Source of the DNA: Mycoplasmatota bacterium
Lineage (GTDB): Bacteria; Bacillota_I; Bacilli_A; Izemoplasmatales; Izemoplasmataceae
DNA length: 14,846 nucleotides
Direction: 5' to 3'
NCBI GenBank assembly: GCA_030636545.1
Contig: DAOVWR010000025.1
Coordinates: 1-14,846, forward strand
The notes under the pieces were generated by a model. It did not search any database and was not told the origin of the DNA. It worked only from the letters and a program-made list of their open reading frames with translations. Shown here piece by piece: positions 7,101-13,765 of the stretch; within the stretch, counting starts at the first letter, position 1; every line of letters begins with the position of its first letter. The translations under genes and the position numbers were made by a program.

Positions 7101-9446
7101 ATGAAGAATATTAAAATTACCGCAAAAGATATCGTTAAATTCATCTATAGTGGTGGAGACTTAACTAGTGAATTTCAATCTAATAAACGCGCTTTAGAAG
7201 GAATTGAAGCACATAGTTATCTTCAAAACAAATATAAAGAAGATGACAAAAAAGAAGTTTCTGTAGAAACTCTTTTTGAACATGGAGGTTATTCTTTTTA
7301 TATCACTGGTAGAATGGATGGCTTACTGAAAGAAAATAGTAAACTGATCATTGAAGAAATAAAAAGTACAAAAGCTGATCTGGCCTTATTAGAAATAGAT
7401 ACAAGACCAGAACATTTAATGCAGGCAAAAATGTATGCCTATATGTATGCTAAAAATAATAATTTAAAATCAATTAGTGTCAGATTAACATATATTGCTG
7501 TTGAAGGTTACGCAACCAAATCATTTAATAAAAGATATAATTTCTCACAATTAACTAAATTCTTCACTAACACAATTAATCAATATGTAGAATGGCTAGT
7601 CATTTTTAATAAACATCAAGAAGAGAAACTAAAATCAATAGAAGGACTAGTATTTCCTTTTGAAGAGTATCGCGAAGGACAATACAAGTTTATGGGCGCT
7701 GTTTATCAAACTCTCGTTAAAAACGATATTCTATATAGTATAGCTCCAACTGGAATTGGTAAAACAATTGGTAGTTTATATTCGGCTTTAAAAACAATTA
7801 AGAATGAAAGAGAAAAGATATTTTATCTGACAGCGAAAAACGCTGGGAAGAAGATAGTTGTTGATACAGTTAACTTATTAAAAGAAAATGGTTTAATTTG
7901 TAAGACGACAGTAATCAATTCTAAAGAAGCAATGTGTTTAATGGATAAGGTCGATTGCGATCCAGAAATTTGTCCATACGCAAAAGGATTCTTTAATCGT
8001 TTACGAGAGGCCGTAAACGATATCTTTGTTCATAATGATGTCTATGACATGAAACTAATTAAAGACTATGGAACATATCATTCAATTTGTCCTCATGAAT
8101 TTAGTTTAGAATTATCAAATTATTCAGACTTAGTAATTTGTGATTATAATTATGCTTTTGATCCCCGTGTTCATTTAATTAGATATTTTGAAGATGATTA
8201 TTACACTCCAAAACTATTAATTGATGAAGCTCATAATTTAGTTGATCGCAGTAGAAGTATGTATTCAGCTTCACTCAGTAAAGAGTCACTAATTAACTTA
8301 AGAAAAGCAGCTAATAAAGTTAAACCTTCTATTAGAAGTAGTATCAAGAAGTTACTTGATTATATTGATAAATTTGTGATTGATAATGAAATCGAGAAAG
8401 CCCGATTTTATTATCAAGATGAAATGGATATTAATCTCGTAAGTCTCACGGAAGTAATTACTAATAAATTAGAAAGAGTACTCGCAGAAAATAAGAAATT
8501 CACAAAAAGAGATAAAGTATTAGATGGGTACTTTGAATTACTTCAATTTGTGAGGATTAGTGAATTTTATAATCATAACTATAAATACATTATTCAAGTA
8601 ATTAATGATGATATTGTTGTTACTTTATCTTGTTTAGATGCATCTAATTATATCTTGGATACAATTGAAAGAAGAGTGAGTGGAGTAGTATTCTTTAGTG
8701 CGACACTTTTCCCAGTTGATTATTATGTAAAACTAATAACTAAAGGTGTTGGAAAAACAATTAGTATCCCCTCACCATTTACCCAATCTCATTTAGGATT
8801 ATTTGTCGATGATTCAACATCCACAAGATACCGAGATAGACCAAGAAGTATTGATAATATTATTGATTCTATTTATGCGATTGCTGAAACAAAAATAGGG
8901 AATTATATTGTTTTCTTCCCATCATATGTTTATCTAAATATGGTCTTAGAGGAATTTAATGCTGAAGACTATGAGATGTTAATCCAAACAAGAAATATGA
9001 GCTTACGTCAAAGAAACTCAATGCTTAACGAGTTTAATGACGTAAGTGATAAGTCGCGGATAGGGTTCTTTGTACTGGGCGGAAGTTTCAGTGAAGGAAT
9101 AGATTATATCGGAGACATGTTAAGTGGTGTATTAATTGTCGGTGTTGCAATGCCAATGTTTAATAAATATAATGAATTATTAAGAAATCATTTTGATGAT
9201 GAATTTAATGAAGGGTTTGACTATGCTTATACCTATCCCGGTATGAATAAAGTTATTCAAGCTGTTGGGAGAGTTATTAGAACAAATGATGATATAGGTA
9301 TTGCTGTATTATTTGATGATCGTTATTCACATCAAAAATATAAATCATTATTCCCAAAAAACTGGAGTCATCACAAAAGGATTCCAAAAGGCCAATATCT
9401 CCAGTCATTTATATCAAAGTTTTGGGATAAACAAGAAGATAAGTAA
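7101..9446 (+). CDS. PD-(D/E)XK nuclease fused to XPD/DinG-type Fe-S DNA helicase
   Basis: The 781-residue protein has two parts. Residues 1-170 form a Cas4/RecB-like nuclease: His38, Asp73 (GRMDG), Glu86-x-Lys88 (IIEEIKST) and Gln108 followed by Tyr112 (QAKMYAYMYA). The rest is a superfamily 2 helicase of the XPD/DinG group: Q-motif-like REGQ (191-194), Walker A APTGIGKT (215-222), four cysteines at 279, 286, 291 and 330 placed like the XPD 4Fe-4S ligands, DEAH (375-378), FFSATL, the motif V region GGSFSEGID, and motif VI QAVGRVIR (720-727). The expected activity is 5'-3' unwinding with single-strand cleavage, in DNA repair or replication. Unlike Bacillus DinG, the nuclease is not DnaQ-like. 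Comparable fusions occur in other Bacillota. The gene stands alone, with its own promoter and AGGTGAT five bases before the ATG. No cas genes or CRISPR repeats are near, so I do not call it Cas4. Confidence 0.88.
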   Translation: MKNIKITAKDIVKFIYSGGDLTSEFQSNKRALEGIEAHSYLQNKYKEDDKKEVSVETLFEHGGYSFYITGRMDGLLKENSKLIIEEIKSTKADLALLEIDTRPEHLMQAKMYAYMYAKNNNLKSISVRLTYIAVEGYATKSFNKRYNFSQLTKFFTNTINQYVEWLVIFNKHQEEKLKSIEGLVFPFEEYREGQYKFMGAVYQTLVKNDILYSIAPTGIGKTIGSLYSALKTIKNEREKIFYLTAKNAGKKIVVDTVNLLKENGLICKTTVINSKEAMCLMDKVDCDPEICPYAKGFFNRLREAVNDIFVHNDVYDMKLIKDYGTYHSICPHEFSLELSNYSDLVICDYNYAFDPRVHLIRYFEDDYYTPKLLIDEAHNLVDRSRSMYSASLSKESLINLRKAANKVKPSIRSSIKKLLDYIDKFVIDNEIEKARFYYQDEMDINLVSLTEVITNKLERVLAENKKFTKRDKVLDGYFELLQFVRISEFYNHNYKYIIQVINDDIVVTLSCLDASNYILDTIERRVSGVVFFSATLFPVDYYVKLITKGVGKTISIPSPFTQSHLGLFVDDSTSTRYRDRPRSIDNIIDSIYAIAETKIGNYIVFFPSYVYLNMVLEEFNAEDYEMLIQTRNMSLRQRNSMLNEFNDVSDKSRIGFFVLGGSFSEGIDYIGDMLSGVLIVGVAMPMFNKYNELLRNHFDDEFNEGFDYAYTYPGMNKVIQAVGRVIRTNDDIGIAVLFDDRYSHQKYKSLFPKNWSHHKRIPKGQYLQSFISKFWDKQEDK

Positions 9447-9626
9447 AATTCCAAAATAAGTTACCATATTACACCAAAAGAATTAAATAGTTATACATTA
9501 AGATATTGAATAAGATGACTATATTTACTAATGGTTACCCTTTTAGAATAATATAATGTATACTATGGGAGTTATTTGAATTATAATAGAGTTAGATATA
9601 AGAAATAGATATTAGGAGATGTGAAT
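9447..9626 (+). other. Intergenic spacer with candidate -10 boxes but no clear terminator
   Basis: This is the longest gene-free stretch in the window. I find no stable hairpin with a T tract after the helicase gene, so some readthrough is possible. TATAAT occurs at 9552-9557 and again at 9582-9587, and TATACT at 9559-9564. None has a good -35 box at 16-18 bases or a TG extension, so the promoter for the downstream pair is uncertain; 9552-9557 is my first choice. Both strands contain many stops and I see no RNA gene or riboswitch. Confidence 0.4.
9614..9618 (+). promoter_or_regulatory. Ribosome binding site fixing the start at 9627
   Basis: AGGAG lies eight bases before ATG 9627. It is only two bases from an in-frame GTG at 9621, which is too close for initiation. 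The ATG is therefore the preferred start. Confidence 0.75.
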
Positions 9627-10544
9627 ATGAAAGTATACGCAGCCCACGAAAAGATTCAAAATTTCTTACTGAATAACCCGATTGATGGGGTTACAATTGT
9701 TGATGATGTTAGAAAATGTCACTATTATATTAGTGGCAAATATTCTCAAACTTACTATAATCCTTTATTAAAAGGGATTATTATTCCTTATACTGGCCAT
9801 AATAGTATCGATTTAAAATCAATGAAAGATAAAGAATTAAAATTATTTATTATCTCAACAAGAACTCGTTATGTTGCTGAAAAAGCAGTAACATTAACAC
9901 TTTCTTTACTAGGAAACACAATCAATTACCATTCTTTATTAAAAGAAGGTAACTGGTCTTCAAGAAATTCTGATAAGCGATTACCTTGGGTGAGTATTCA
10001 AGGATTATCAGTTGGATTATTTGGCTATGGAAGAATTGGCGAGAACATTCACAAGATGCTTAGAGGATTTGATTGTGAGTTTTATACAATTGATCGCGAT
10101 AAAACATATCCTGAAGATATCTTTTTAGTGAAAAACCTTACCAATTTAGTACAGGTAAGTGATATAATAATTATTGCTGCTCCATTAAACAGAACAACTG
10201 AAGAGATTTTTAATCAAAGATTGTTCTCAAGAATGAAGAATAAATATTTAATTAATGTTGGTAGAGGTAGTATCATCGATGAAAAAAGTTTGTATGATGC
10301 CTTGAAAAATTCAACATTAAAAGGATTTGCATCGGATGTTTGGTACAAATATCCGAAAGGAAAAGAAACTATGCTTCCATCAACATATCCGATTTATGAA
10401 TTAGATAATGTTGTTTTATCAAATCACTCAGGTGGATTTACTACTAACACTAATACTGAAGTGAATGAAGCATTACTAAAATTATTAGTGAAATTACGTG
10501 ATGATAATTTTGAAGAACAACTAGACTTAGAGAAATTAATTTGA
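9627..10544 (+). CDS. D-isomer-specific 2-hydroxyacid dehydrogenase family protein
   Basis: The 305-residue product has a divergent N-terminal catalytic part followed by an NAD(P)-binding Rossmann fold, GLFGYGRIG (130-138) with GxGxxG at 133-138. The family motif INVGRGSIIDE carries the catalytic Arg213; SNHSGG carries the catalytic His267. The usual DVFExEP segment, which supplies the catalytic Glu, reads DVWYKYP (237-243), so the Glu is not where expected. A DVWYxYP form belongs, to my recollection, to a subgroup of these dehydrogenases, so this may be normal for it. The family reduces 2-keto acids or oxidises D-2-hydroxy acids with NAD(H); the substrate here is unknown. I do not assign serA or ldhA because the substrate-binding part is not close to either. 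The stop overlaps the ribosome site of the cyclophilin gene. Confidence 0.82.
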   Translation: MKVYAAHEKIQNFLLNNPIDGVTIVDDVRKCHYYISGKYSQTYYNPLLKGIIIPYTGHNSIDLKSMKDKELKLFIISTRTRYVAEKAVTLTLSLLGNTINYHSLLKEGNWSSRNSDKRLPWVSIQGLSVGLFGYGRIGENIHKMLRGFDCEFYTIDRDKTYPEDIFLVKNLTNLVQVSDIIIIAAPLNRTTEEIFNQRLFSRMKNKYLINVGRGSIIDEKSLYDALKNSTLKGFASDVWYKYPKGKETMLPSTYPIYELDNVVLSNHSGGFTTNTNTEVNEALLKLLVKLRDDNFEEQLDLEKLI

Positions 10545-10548
10545 GGTG
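10543..10548 (+). promoter_or_regulatory. Ribosome binding site fixing the start at 10553
   Basis: GAGGTG overlaps the dehydrogenase stop codon (TGA 10542-10544) and lies four bases before ATG 10553. Reading the frame further back to TTG at 10541 would put the ribosome site inside the gene and add MRCI in front of a typical lipoprotein signal (MKKTLLVLLA), so 10553 is the start. Confidence 0.8.
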
Positions 10549-10552
10549 TATT

Positions 10553-11242
10553 ATGAAAAAGACATTATTAGTATTACTAGCATTATTTGTATCATTTGGA
10601 TTATTTGGATGTGAAAAAGAAGAGGTTGACCCAGATCCAGAACCAATCGTTCACGAGGTTCCAGATGAAGTATATGTAAACTTAAATGAATTACCATACG
10701 CAGAGTATTTAAAATTAACTAACCCTGTGGTAACAATCACAGTTGAAGGTATGGGAGACATAGTTATTCAGTTATTTCCAACGGTTGCTCCTAATACTGT
10801 GAATAATTTTATTACTTATATTGAAAGTGGTGTTTACGCAGACAATGAGTTTCACCGTGTAATTAATGATTTTATGATTCAAGGTGGAATGGTTGAAGAT
10901 CCTAGTTGTACTATTTCTGGGGAAATGACAGGTAATGGATTTGAAAATGAACTTGTCCATGATAGAGGAGTTATCTCAATGGCAAGAGTCGGTGGAGACT
11001 ATGATTCAGCTAGTTCGCAATTCTTTATTATGCATGCGAAAAGCAACTTCTTAAATGAAGAATATGCAACATTTGGTGGAGTAGTATCAGGATTTAATAT
11101 TATTGATTATATCGCTGCTCTAAACGTTGAGGGGACAGAATACCCTGTTGTTAATGTTTATATTACAAGTATCACTATTGATTTAAATGGGAATACTTAT
11201 CCTGAACCTATTTGCCTTGTTGTACCGGCAGTTGAAGAATAA
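10553..11242 (+). CDS. Cyclophilin-type peptidyl-prolyl cis-trans isomerase lipoprotein
   Basis: The 229-residue precursor starts with a lipoprotein signal (MKKTLLVLLALFVSF) and lipobox LFGC, so Cys20 should be lipidated and the enzyme anchored on the outer face of the membrane. An acidic tether of about 35 residues follows. The cyclophilin domain spans about 58-212. Its active-site residues are Arg102 (FHRV), Phe107 and Gln110 (FMIQGG), Met143-Ala144-Arg145, Gln156-Phe157 (SSQFFI) and Phe174 (YATFGG). The tryptophan that binds cyclosporin in human CypA is Phe166 here and the CypA His126 position is Tyr171, as in some bacterial cyclophilins. The likely role is folding of proteins outside the membrane. 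It is probably co-transcribed with the dehydrogenase upstream, eight bases away, with no obvious functional link. A terminator follows. Confidence 0.92.
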   Translation: MKKTLLVLLALFVSFGLFGCEKEEVDPDPEPIVHEVPDEVYVNLNELPYAEYLKLTNPVVTITVEGMGDIVIQLFPTVAPNTVNNFITYIESGVYADNEFHRVINDFMIQGGMVEDPSCTISGEMTGNGFENELVHDRGVISMARVGGDYDSASSQFFIMHAKSNFLNEEYATFGGVVSGFNIIDYIAALNVEGTEYPVVNVYITSITIDLNGNTYPEPICLVVPAVEE

Positions 11243-11256
11243 GAAAACTTAAACTT

Positions 11257-11295
11257 AAAGCGTAGAAGGAAATTTAATTTCTTTCTACGCTTTTT
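11257..11295 (+). terminator. Long Rho-independent terminator after the cyclophilin gene
   Basis: AAAGCGTAGAA (11257-11267) pairs perfectly with TTCTACGCTTT (11283-11293). The stem continues inward through a G-T wobble (11268/11282) and GAAAT/ATTTC (11269-11273/11277-11281) to a three-base loop, about 17 pairs in all. The T tract runs 11291-11295. This is the strongest hairpin in the window. Confidence 0.93.
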
Positions 11296-11296
11296 A

Positions 11297-11305
11297 TGAT
11301 ATAAT
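11297..11305 (+). promoter_or_regulatory. Extended -10 promoter of the iron-sulfur/Smr/zinc-ribbon operon
   Basis: TGATATAAT matches TGnTATAAT and starts two bases after the terminator T tract. The place for a -35 box lies within the terminator stem and shows no TTGACA-like sequence. It ends 17 bases before ATG 11323, leaving a very short leader. The arrangement copies that at 7077. Confidence 0.65.
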
Positions 11306-11311
11306 TGGAAT

Positions 11312-11318
11312 AGGTGAT
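11312..11318 (+). promoter_or_regulatory. Ribosome binding site fixing the start at 11323
   Basis: AGGTGAT lies at normal distance before ATG 11323 (six bases from the last G of AGGTG). An in-frame GTG at 11314 is part of this site itself and cannot be the start. Confidence 0.8.
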
Positions 11319-11322
11319 TTTG

Positions 11323-12411
11323 ATGAAAAAGTACGATGAACGAGAAACTTTGTTTTCAAGGTTAGGGCTAGTAGTTGGGACGAAAGAGTATCATGATTTC
11401 TATAAGTTACATCCTGATTTAAAAGATCTTGATGATGCTTATCGCGGAGTTGATTTTAGAAATCAATTAAGAAAAGATGACGACTTTAAAAAGTTGTTTT
11501 TCCCAATAATATCTAATAACAAACTATTTATAAAATCACTTCATCAATTAGTTGATGATTATTCTCTAAAAGATAAACAAACTATTAAGAAATCTTTTTC
11601 TAGTAATATTAAAGAAATTACTAAATATTATGGAGCTACTAATGTTGGTATAACTAAATTAGATGAGTATTCATATTATTCTCACTCAGGTGGACTGAGT
11701 GAGGCAATTGGAATGGATAGTTATAATAAATTAATAAGCCCTACTTATAAAACAGCAATTGTTTTCACAGTTAAAATGGATTTAGAAATGATAAATAGAG
11801 CTCCTCATTTTGAAGAGTTAATGGCAACTGAAGAAGCCTACTTAAAAGTTGCCCAGGTAGGTGCTAGACTTAGTGTATATCTTAAATCTTTAGGTTATGA
11901 CGCCTTTTTAAATAGTTCAGAAATATATTTAGCACCAATGGTTCCACTTGCTTATGACGCCGGTTTAGGTGAAATCGGAATGAGTAATCATTTAGTAACA
12001 CTTGAACACGGAGATAATATTAGACTTGGGGCAGTATTTACAAACTTGGAGTTAGATTTAGATAGCCCAGTAGATTTTGGCTTGACAGAGTTTTGTAAGC
12101 ATTGTGCCCTTTGTTTGATCAATTGTCCATCTCATTCAATTACCCATTTAACACGAATGGTAAATGGTAGACAATTTTATAAGTTTAATGAAAACTCATG
12201 TTTTGATTTATGGGCAAAAGCGGGAACCGATTGTGGAGTTTGTATCCAAAGTTGTCCGTTCACTCAAGGTGTGGATTTAGAAAAAGTTAAAAAGATGAAA
12301 AACAATCCGGAAATAATGGATGAATTAGTAAAAGAACATCTAGATAAACATGGTAGAAGAAAGTATATTAAAAATGAATTAGATATTATTAAACGTGAGG
12401 ATGATAAGTAA
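11323..12411 (+). CDS. Reductive-dehalogenase/QueG-like iron-sulfur oxidoreductase
   Basis: The 362-residue product carries two ferredoxin-type 4Fe-4S motifs. The first is CKHCALCLINCP (Cys258, 261, 264, 268). The second uses Cys293 of NSCFDLW with DCGVCIQSCPF (Cys304, 307, 311). The CxxxW spacing before the second cluster is like that of reductive dehalogenases (RdhA). The central AYDAGLGEIGMSNHLVT (210-226) with LEHGDNIRLGAVFT corresponds to the AGLGexGRxG region of the cobalamin-dependent QueG/RdhA superfamily. There is no Tat signal and no membrane-anchor partner, so the protein is cytoplasmic and not a respiratory dehalogenase. I do not call it QueG because the N-terminal 100 residues and the C terminus look different and HEAT-like repeats are missing. 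Corrinoid use and substrate are unproven. It starts an operon; its stop overlaps the next ATG (TAATG). Confidence 0.72.
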   Translation: MKKYDERETLFSRLGLVVGTKEYHDFYKLHPDLKDLDDAYRGVDFRNQLRKDDDFKKLFFPIISNNKLFIKSLHQLVDDYSLKDKQTIKKSFSSNIKEITKYYGATNVGITKLDEYSYYSHSGGLSEAIGMDSYNKLISPTYKTAIVFTVKMDLEMINRAPHFEELMATEEAYLKVAQVGARLSVYLKSLGYDAFLNSSEIYLAPMVPLAYDAGLGEIGMSNHLVTLEHGDNIRLGAVFTNLELDLDSPVDFGLTEFCKHCALCLINCPSHSITHLTRMVNGRQFYKFNENSCFDLWAKAGTDCGVCIQSCPFTQGVDLEKVKKMKNNPEIMDELVKEHLDKHGRRKYIKNELDIIKREDDK

Positions 12412-12641
12412 TGGTTGAAATTGATATACATGGATATGTAGAATATGATGCAATTAAGTTACTAGAAAAATTCATCATATCTTGTGATTCATCTGTTAAA
12501 GAGATATTAGTAATTCATGGATACCATTCAGGTAATGTTTTGAAAGAAATGGTAAGAGATCCTAATAAACTAAGAAGTAAAAGAATTAGACGTAGAAAAC
12601 CAACAATGAATCAAGGAGAAACTATTTTAGAATTATATTAG
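12411..12641 (+). CDS. Stand-alone Smr domain protein
   Basis: The 76-residue product is essentially one Smr domain. It has the DIHGY motif (5-9) in the place of the conserved DLHG, an acidic helix (12-25), VIHGYHSGNVLK (34-45), which corresponds to the conserved HGxGxGxLk loop, and NQGETILEL at the C terminus (67-75). Smr domains, known from the C terminus of MutS2, bind branched DNA or nick/cleave nucleic acid, and some act on RNA. This is among the shorter forms, with no N-terminal extension. A basic run (RSKRIRRRK, 55-63) may add nucleic-acid contact. It overlaps the upstream stop by one base, with GAGG at 12397-12400 as a modest ribosome site, so translation is probably coupled. Confidence 0.82.
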   Translation: MVEIDIHGYVEYDAIKLLEKFIISCDSSVKEILVIHGYHSGNVLKEMVRDPNKLRSKRIRRRKPTMNQGETILELY

Positions 12642-12644
12642 GAG
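12640..12644 (+). promoter_or_regulatory. Ribosome binding site fixing the start at 12653
   Basis: AGGAG overlaps the Smr stop (TAG 12639-12641) and lies eight bases before ATG 12653. The in-frame GTG at 12644 shares its last base with the site and is rejected. Confidence 0.75.
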
Positions 12645-12652
12645 TGAAAGTT

Positions 12653-13015
12653 ATGAAAAAACCAACACCTTTATATTTGTTTGTAGTATTAATATCATTA
12701 GCTATTACGGGATTTGCTTTTTCAATAATTTTTATTGGACTAGGATCATTTGGATTCTTACTGCCATTACTTGTGATTTTAATAATAGCTGGATTCTTTT
12801 TGTACATAGCTAAAAGTTTAAATAACGCTCAATTTGAAGAAAGACTAAAGATTAGAAAAGAGTGTCCAAGTTGCAAGTTAGAAATTGACGCTAGTAGTGA
12901 GTTTTGTCCTAAATGTGGTATCAATCTTAATGATAAAGTAGAATGTGACTACTGTGGACATTTAAACCCTTTTGACACAGAAATATGTCAGAAGTGTAAT
13001 GCTAATATTAAGTAG
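12653..13015 (+). CDS. Membrane-anchored double zinc ribbon protein, copy 1
   Basis: The 120-residue product has two N-terminal membrane helices (about 7-30 and 33-53), a short charged linker (KSLNNAQFEERLKIRKE), and a cytoplasmic tail with four CxxC knuckles: Cys71/74, Cys85/88, Cys98/101 and Cys112/115. Paired, they make two zinc ribbons (DZR type). With both termini inside, the zinc ribbons would face the cytoplasm (inference). This layout is common in uncharacterised Bacillota and Mollicute proteins; ligands and partners are unknown. It is followed by two smaller relatives with the same plan, suggesting tandem duplication. It lies 11 bases after the Smr gene in the same operon. Confidence 0.78.
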   Translation: MKKPTPLYLFVVLISLAITGFAFSIIFIGLGSFGFLLPLLVILIIAGFFLYIAKSLNNAQFEERLKIRKECPSCKLEIDASSEFCPKCGINLNDKVECDYCGHLNPFDTEICQKCNANIK

Positions 13016-13025
13016 GTGATTGTAA

Positions 13026-13436
13026 ATGGATAAAAATAAGATAATAACAACTGTATTTGTAGTAATCCTGATTATTAGTGATATATTCTTAGTTTTTGGT
13101 AAGGGACTTGTTGGTCCGTATATTGCTATTTTTGCGATGTTAGCTATTTTTTCAGGAGTAGGATTATTTATTATGGTAATCATTAGTCGTAAAAAGGAAA
13201 ATGCTAAGCTTAAAAAACGATTTGAAGTATTTGAAGGATATAGGGGTGATGTTGTTTCGAATAAGATATGTCCAATTTGTAATATGGAAAATAAACCAAA
13301 AGCAACATATTGCAAAAAATGTGGAAATGATTTAAAAGATATTACTTGTCCGATTTGTAATACTATCAATTCTTTTGATCAGAAATATTGTACTAAGTGT
13401 GAGGCAATATTACAAAACGAAAAGAGACACGTATGA
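13026..13436 (+). CDS. Membrane-anchored double zinc ribbon protein, copy 2
   Basis: The 136-residue product repeats the plan of the previous gene: two membrane helices (about 6-24 and 29-54), a basic linker with a short helix (RKKENAKLKKRFEVF), then CxxC pairs at Cys82/85, Cys96/99, Cys108/111 and Cys122/125. Spacing between pairs is nearly the same as in copy 1 (10-11 residues inside a ribbon), and phrases such as CPICN...YCKKCG recur. Sequence identity outside the cysteines is low, so the duplication is old or the proteins share only architecture. AGGTGAT (13014-13020) overlaps the upstream stop; the gene's own TGA overlaps the next ATG (ATGA). The function is unknown. Confidence 0.78.
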   Translation: MDKNKIITTVFVVILIISDIFLVFGKGLVGPYIAIFAMLAIFSGVGLFIMVIISRKKENAKLKKRFEVFEGYRGDVVSNKICPICNMENKPKATYCKKCGNDLKDITCPICNTINSFDQKYCTKCEAILQNEKRHV

Positions 13437-13765
13437 AAAACTTTAAATTGGTTTTAATTATGGGCTATGCTATTTCGTTTTTAGGGATACTAATTATGGT
13501 ATTATCTTACTTTAGAGAATCAATTGGCTTATTCTTTTTAGGAGGGTCATTAGTAATATTAGGATTTTTATCAGTTATAGCTTTAATGGCATTAAATTTA
13601 TTTTTCAAAGATAAAGAATTAGAAATTGAAAAGCTTAGACAAATGGGCTTAACAATAGTTGTATGTAAAAAGTGTTTTAAAGAAAATGTTTTAGAAGATC
13701 AATATTGCATATACTGTGGAGAAAGTTTAGGTAGTGATGAACATGGAGTACAAGAAGAATATTAG
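13433..13765 (+). CDS. Membrane-anchored single zinc ribbon protein, copy 3
   Basis: The 110-residue product has two membrane helices (about 5-26 and 31-57), a charged segment (KDKELEIEKLRQMG) and only one ribbon, Cys78/81 with Cys92/95, before an acidic tail (SDEHGVQEEY). It is the third and shortest of the row: the second ribbon is absent, not frameshifted, because the frame simply ends. Its ATG overlaps the stop of copy 2 by four bases and lacks a good ribosome site, so translation is likely coupled. The next gene starts inside its last codons. The function is unknown. Confidence 0.75.
   Translation: MKNFKLVLIMGYAISFLGILIMVLSYFRESIGLFFLGGSLVILGFLSVIALMALNLFFKDKELEIEKLRQMGLTIVVCKKCFKENVLEDQYCIYCGESLGSDEHGVQEEY

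Noticed and set aside
7101..7610. Cas4 as part of a CRISPR system
   Set aside because: The nuclease domain is Cas4-like but is fused to a DinG/XPD-type helicase, and there are no cas1, cas2 or repeat arrays in the window.
9492..9562. A nine-base inverted repeat (TATACATTA at 9492-9500 and TAATGTATA at 9554-9562) as an operator
   Set aside because: The arms are 53 bases apart, do not extend beyond nine bases, and a match of this size is expected fairly often by chance in such AT-rich sequence.
10553..11242. Foreign origin of the cyclophilin gene
   Set aside because: Base composition and ribosome site style look the same as in its neighbours, and cyclophilin lipoproteins are ordinary in low-G+C bacteria.
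12962..13369. A 135-codon open frame on the - strand
   Set aside because: It lies opposite two well-supported zinc-ribbon genes, has no ribosome site, and its composition is what the complement of cysteine-rich, AT-rich coding sequence would give.
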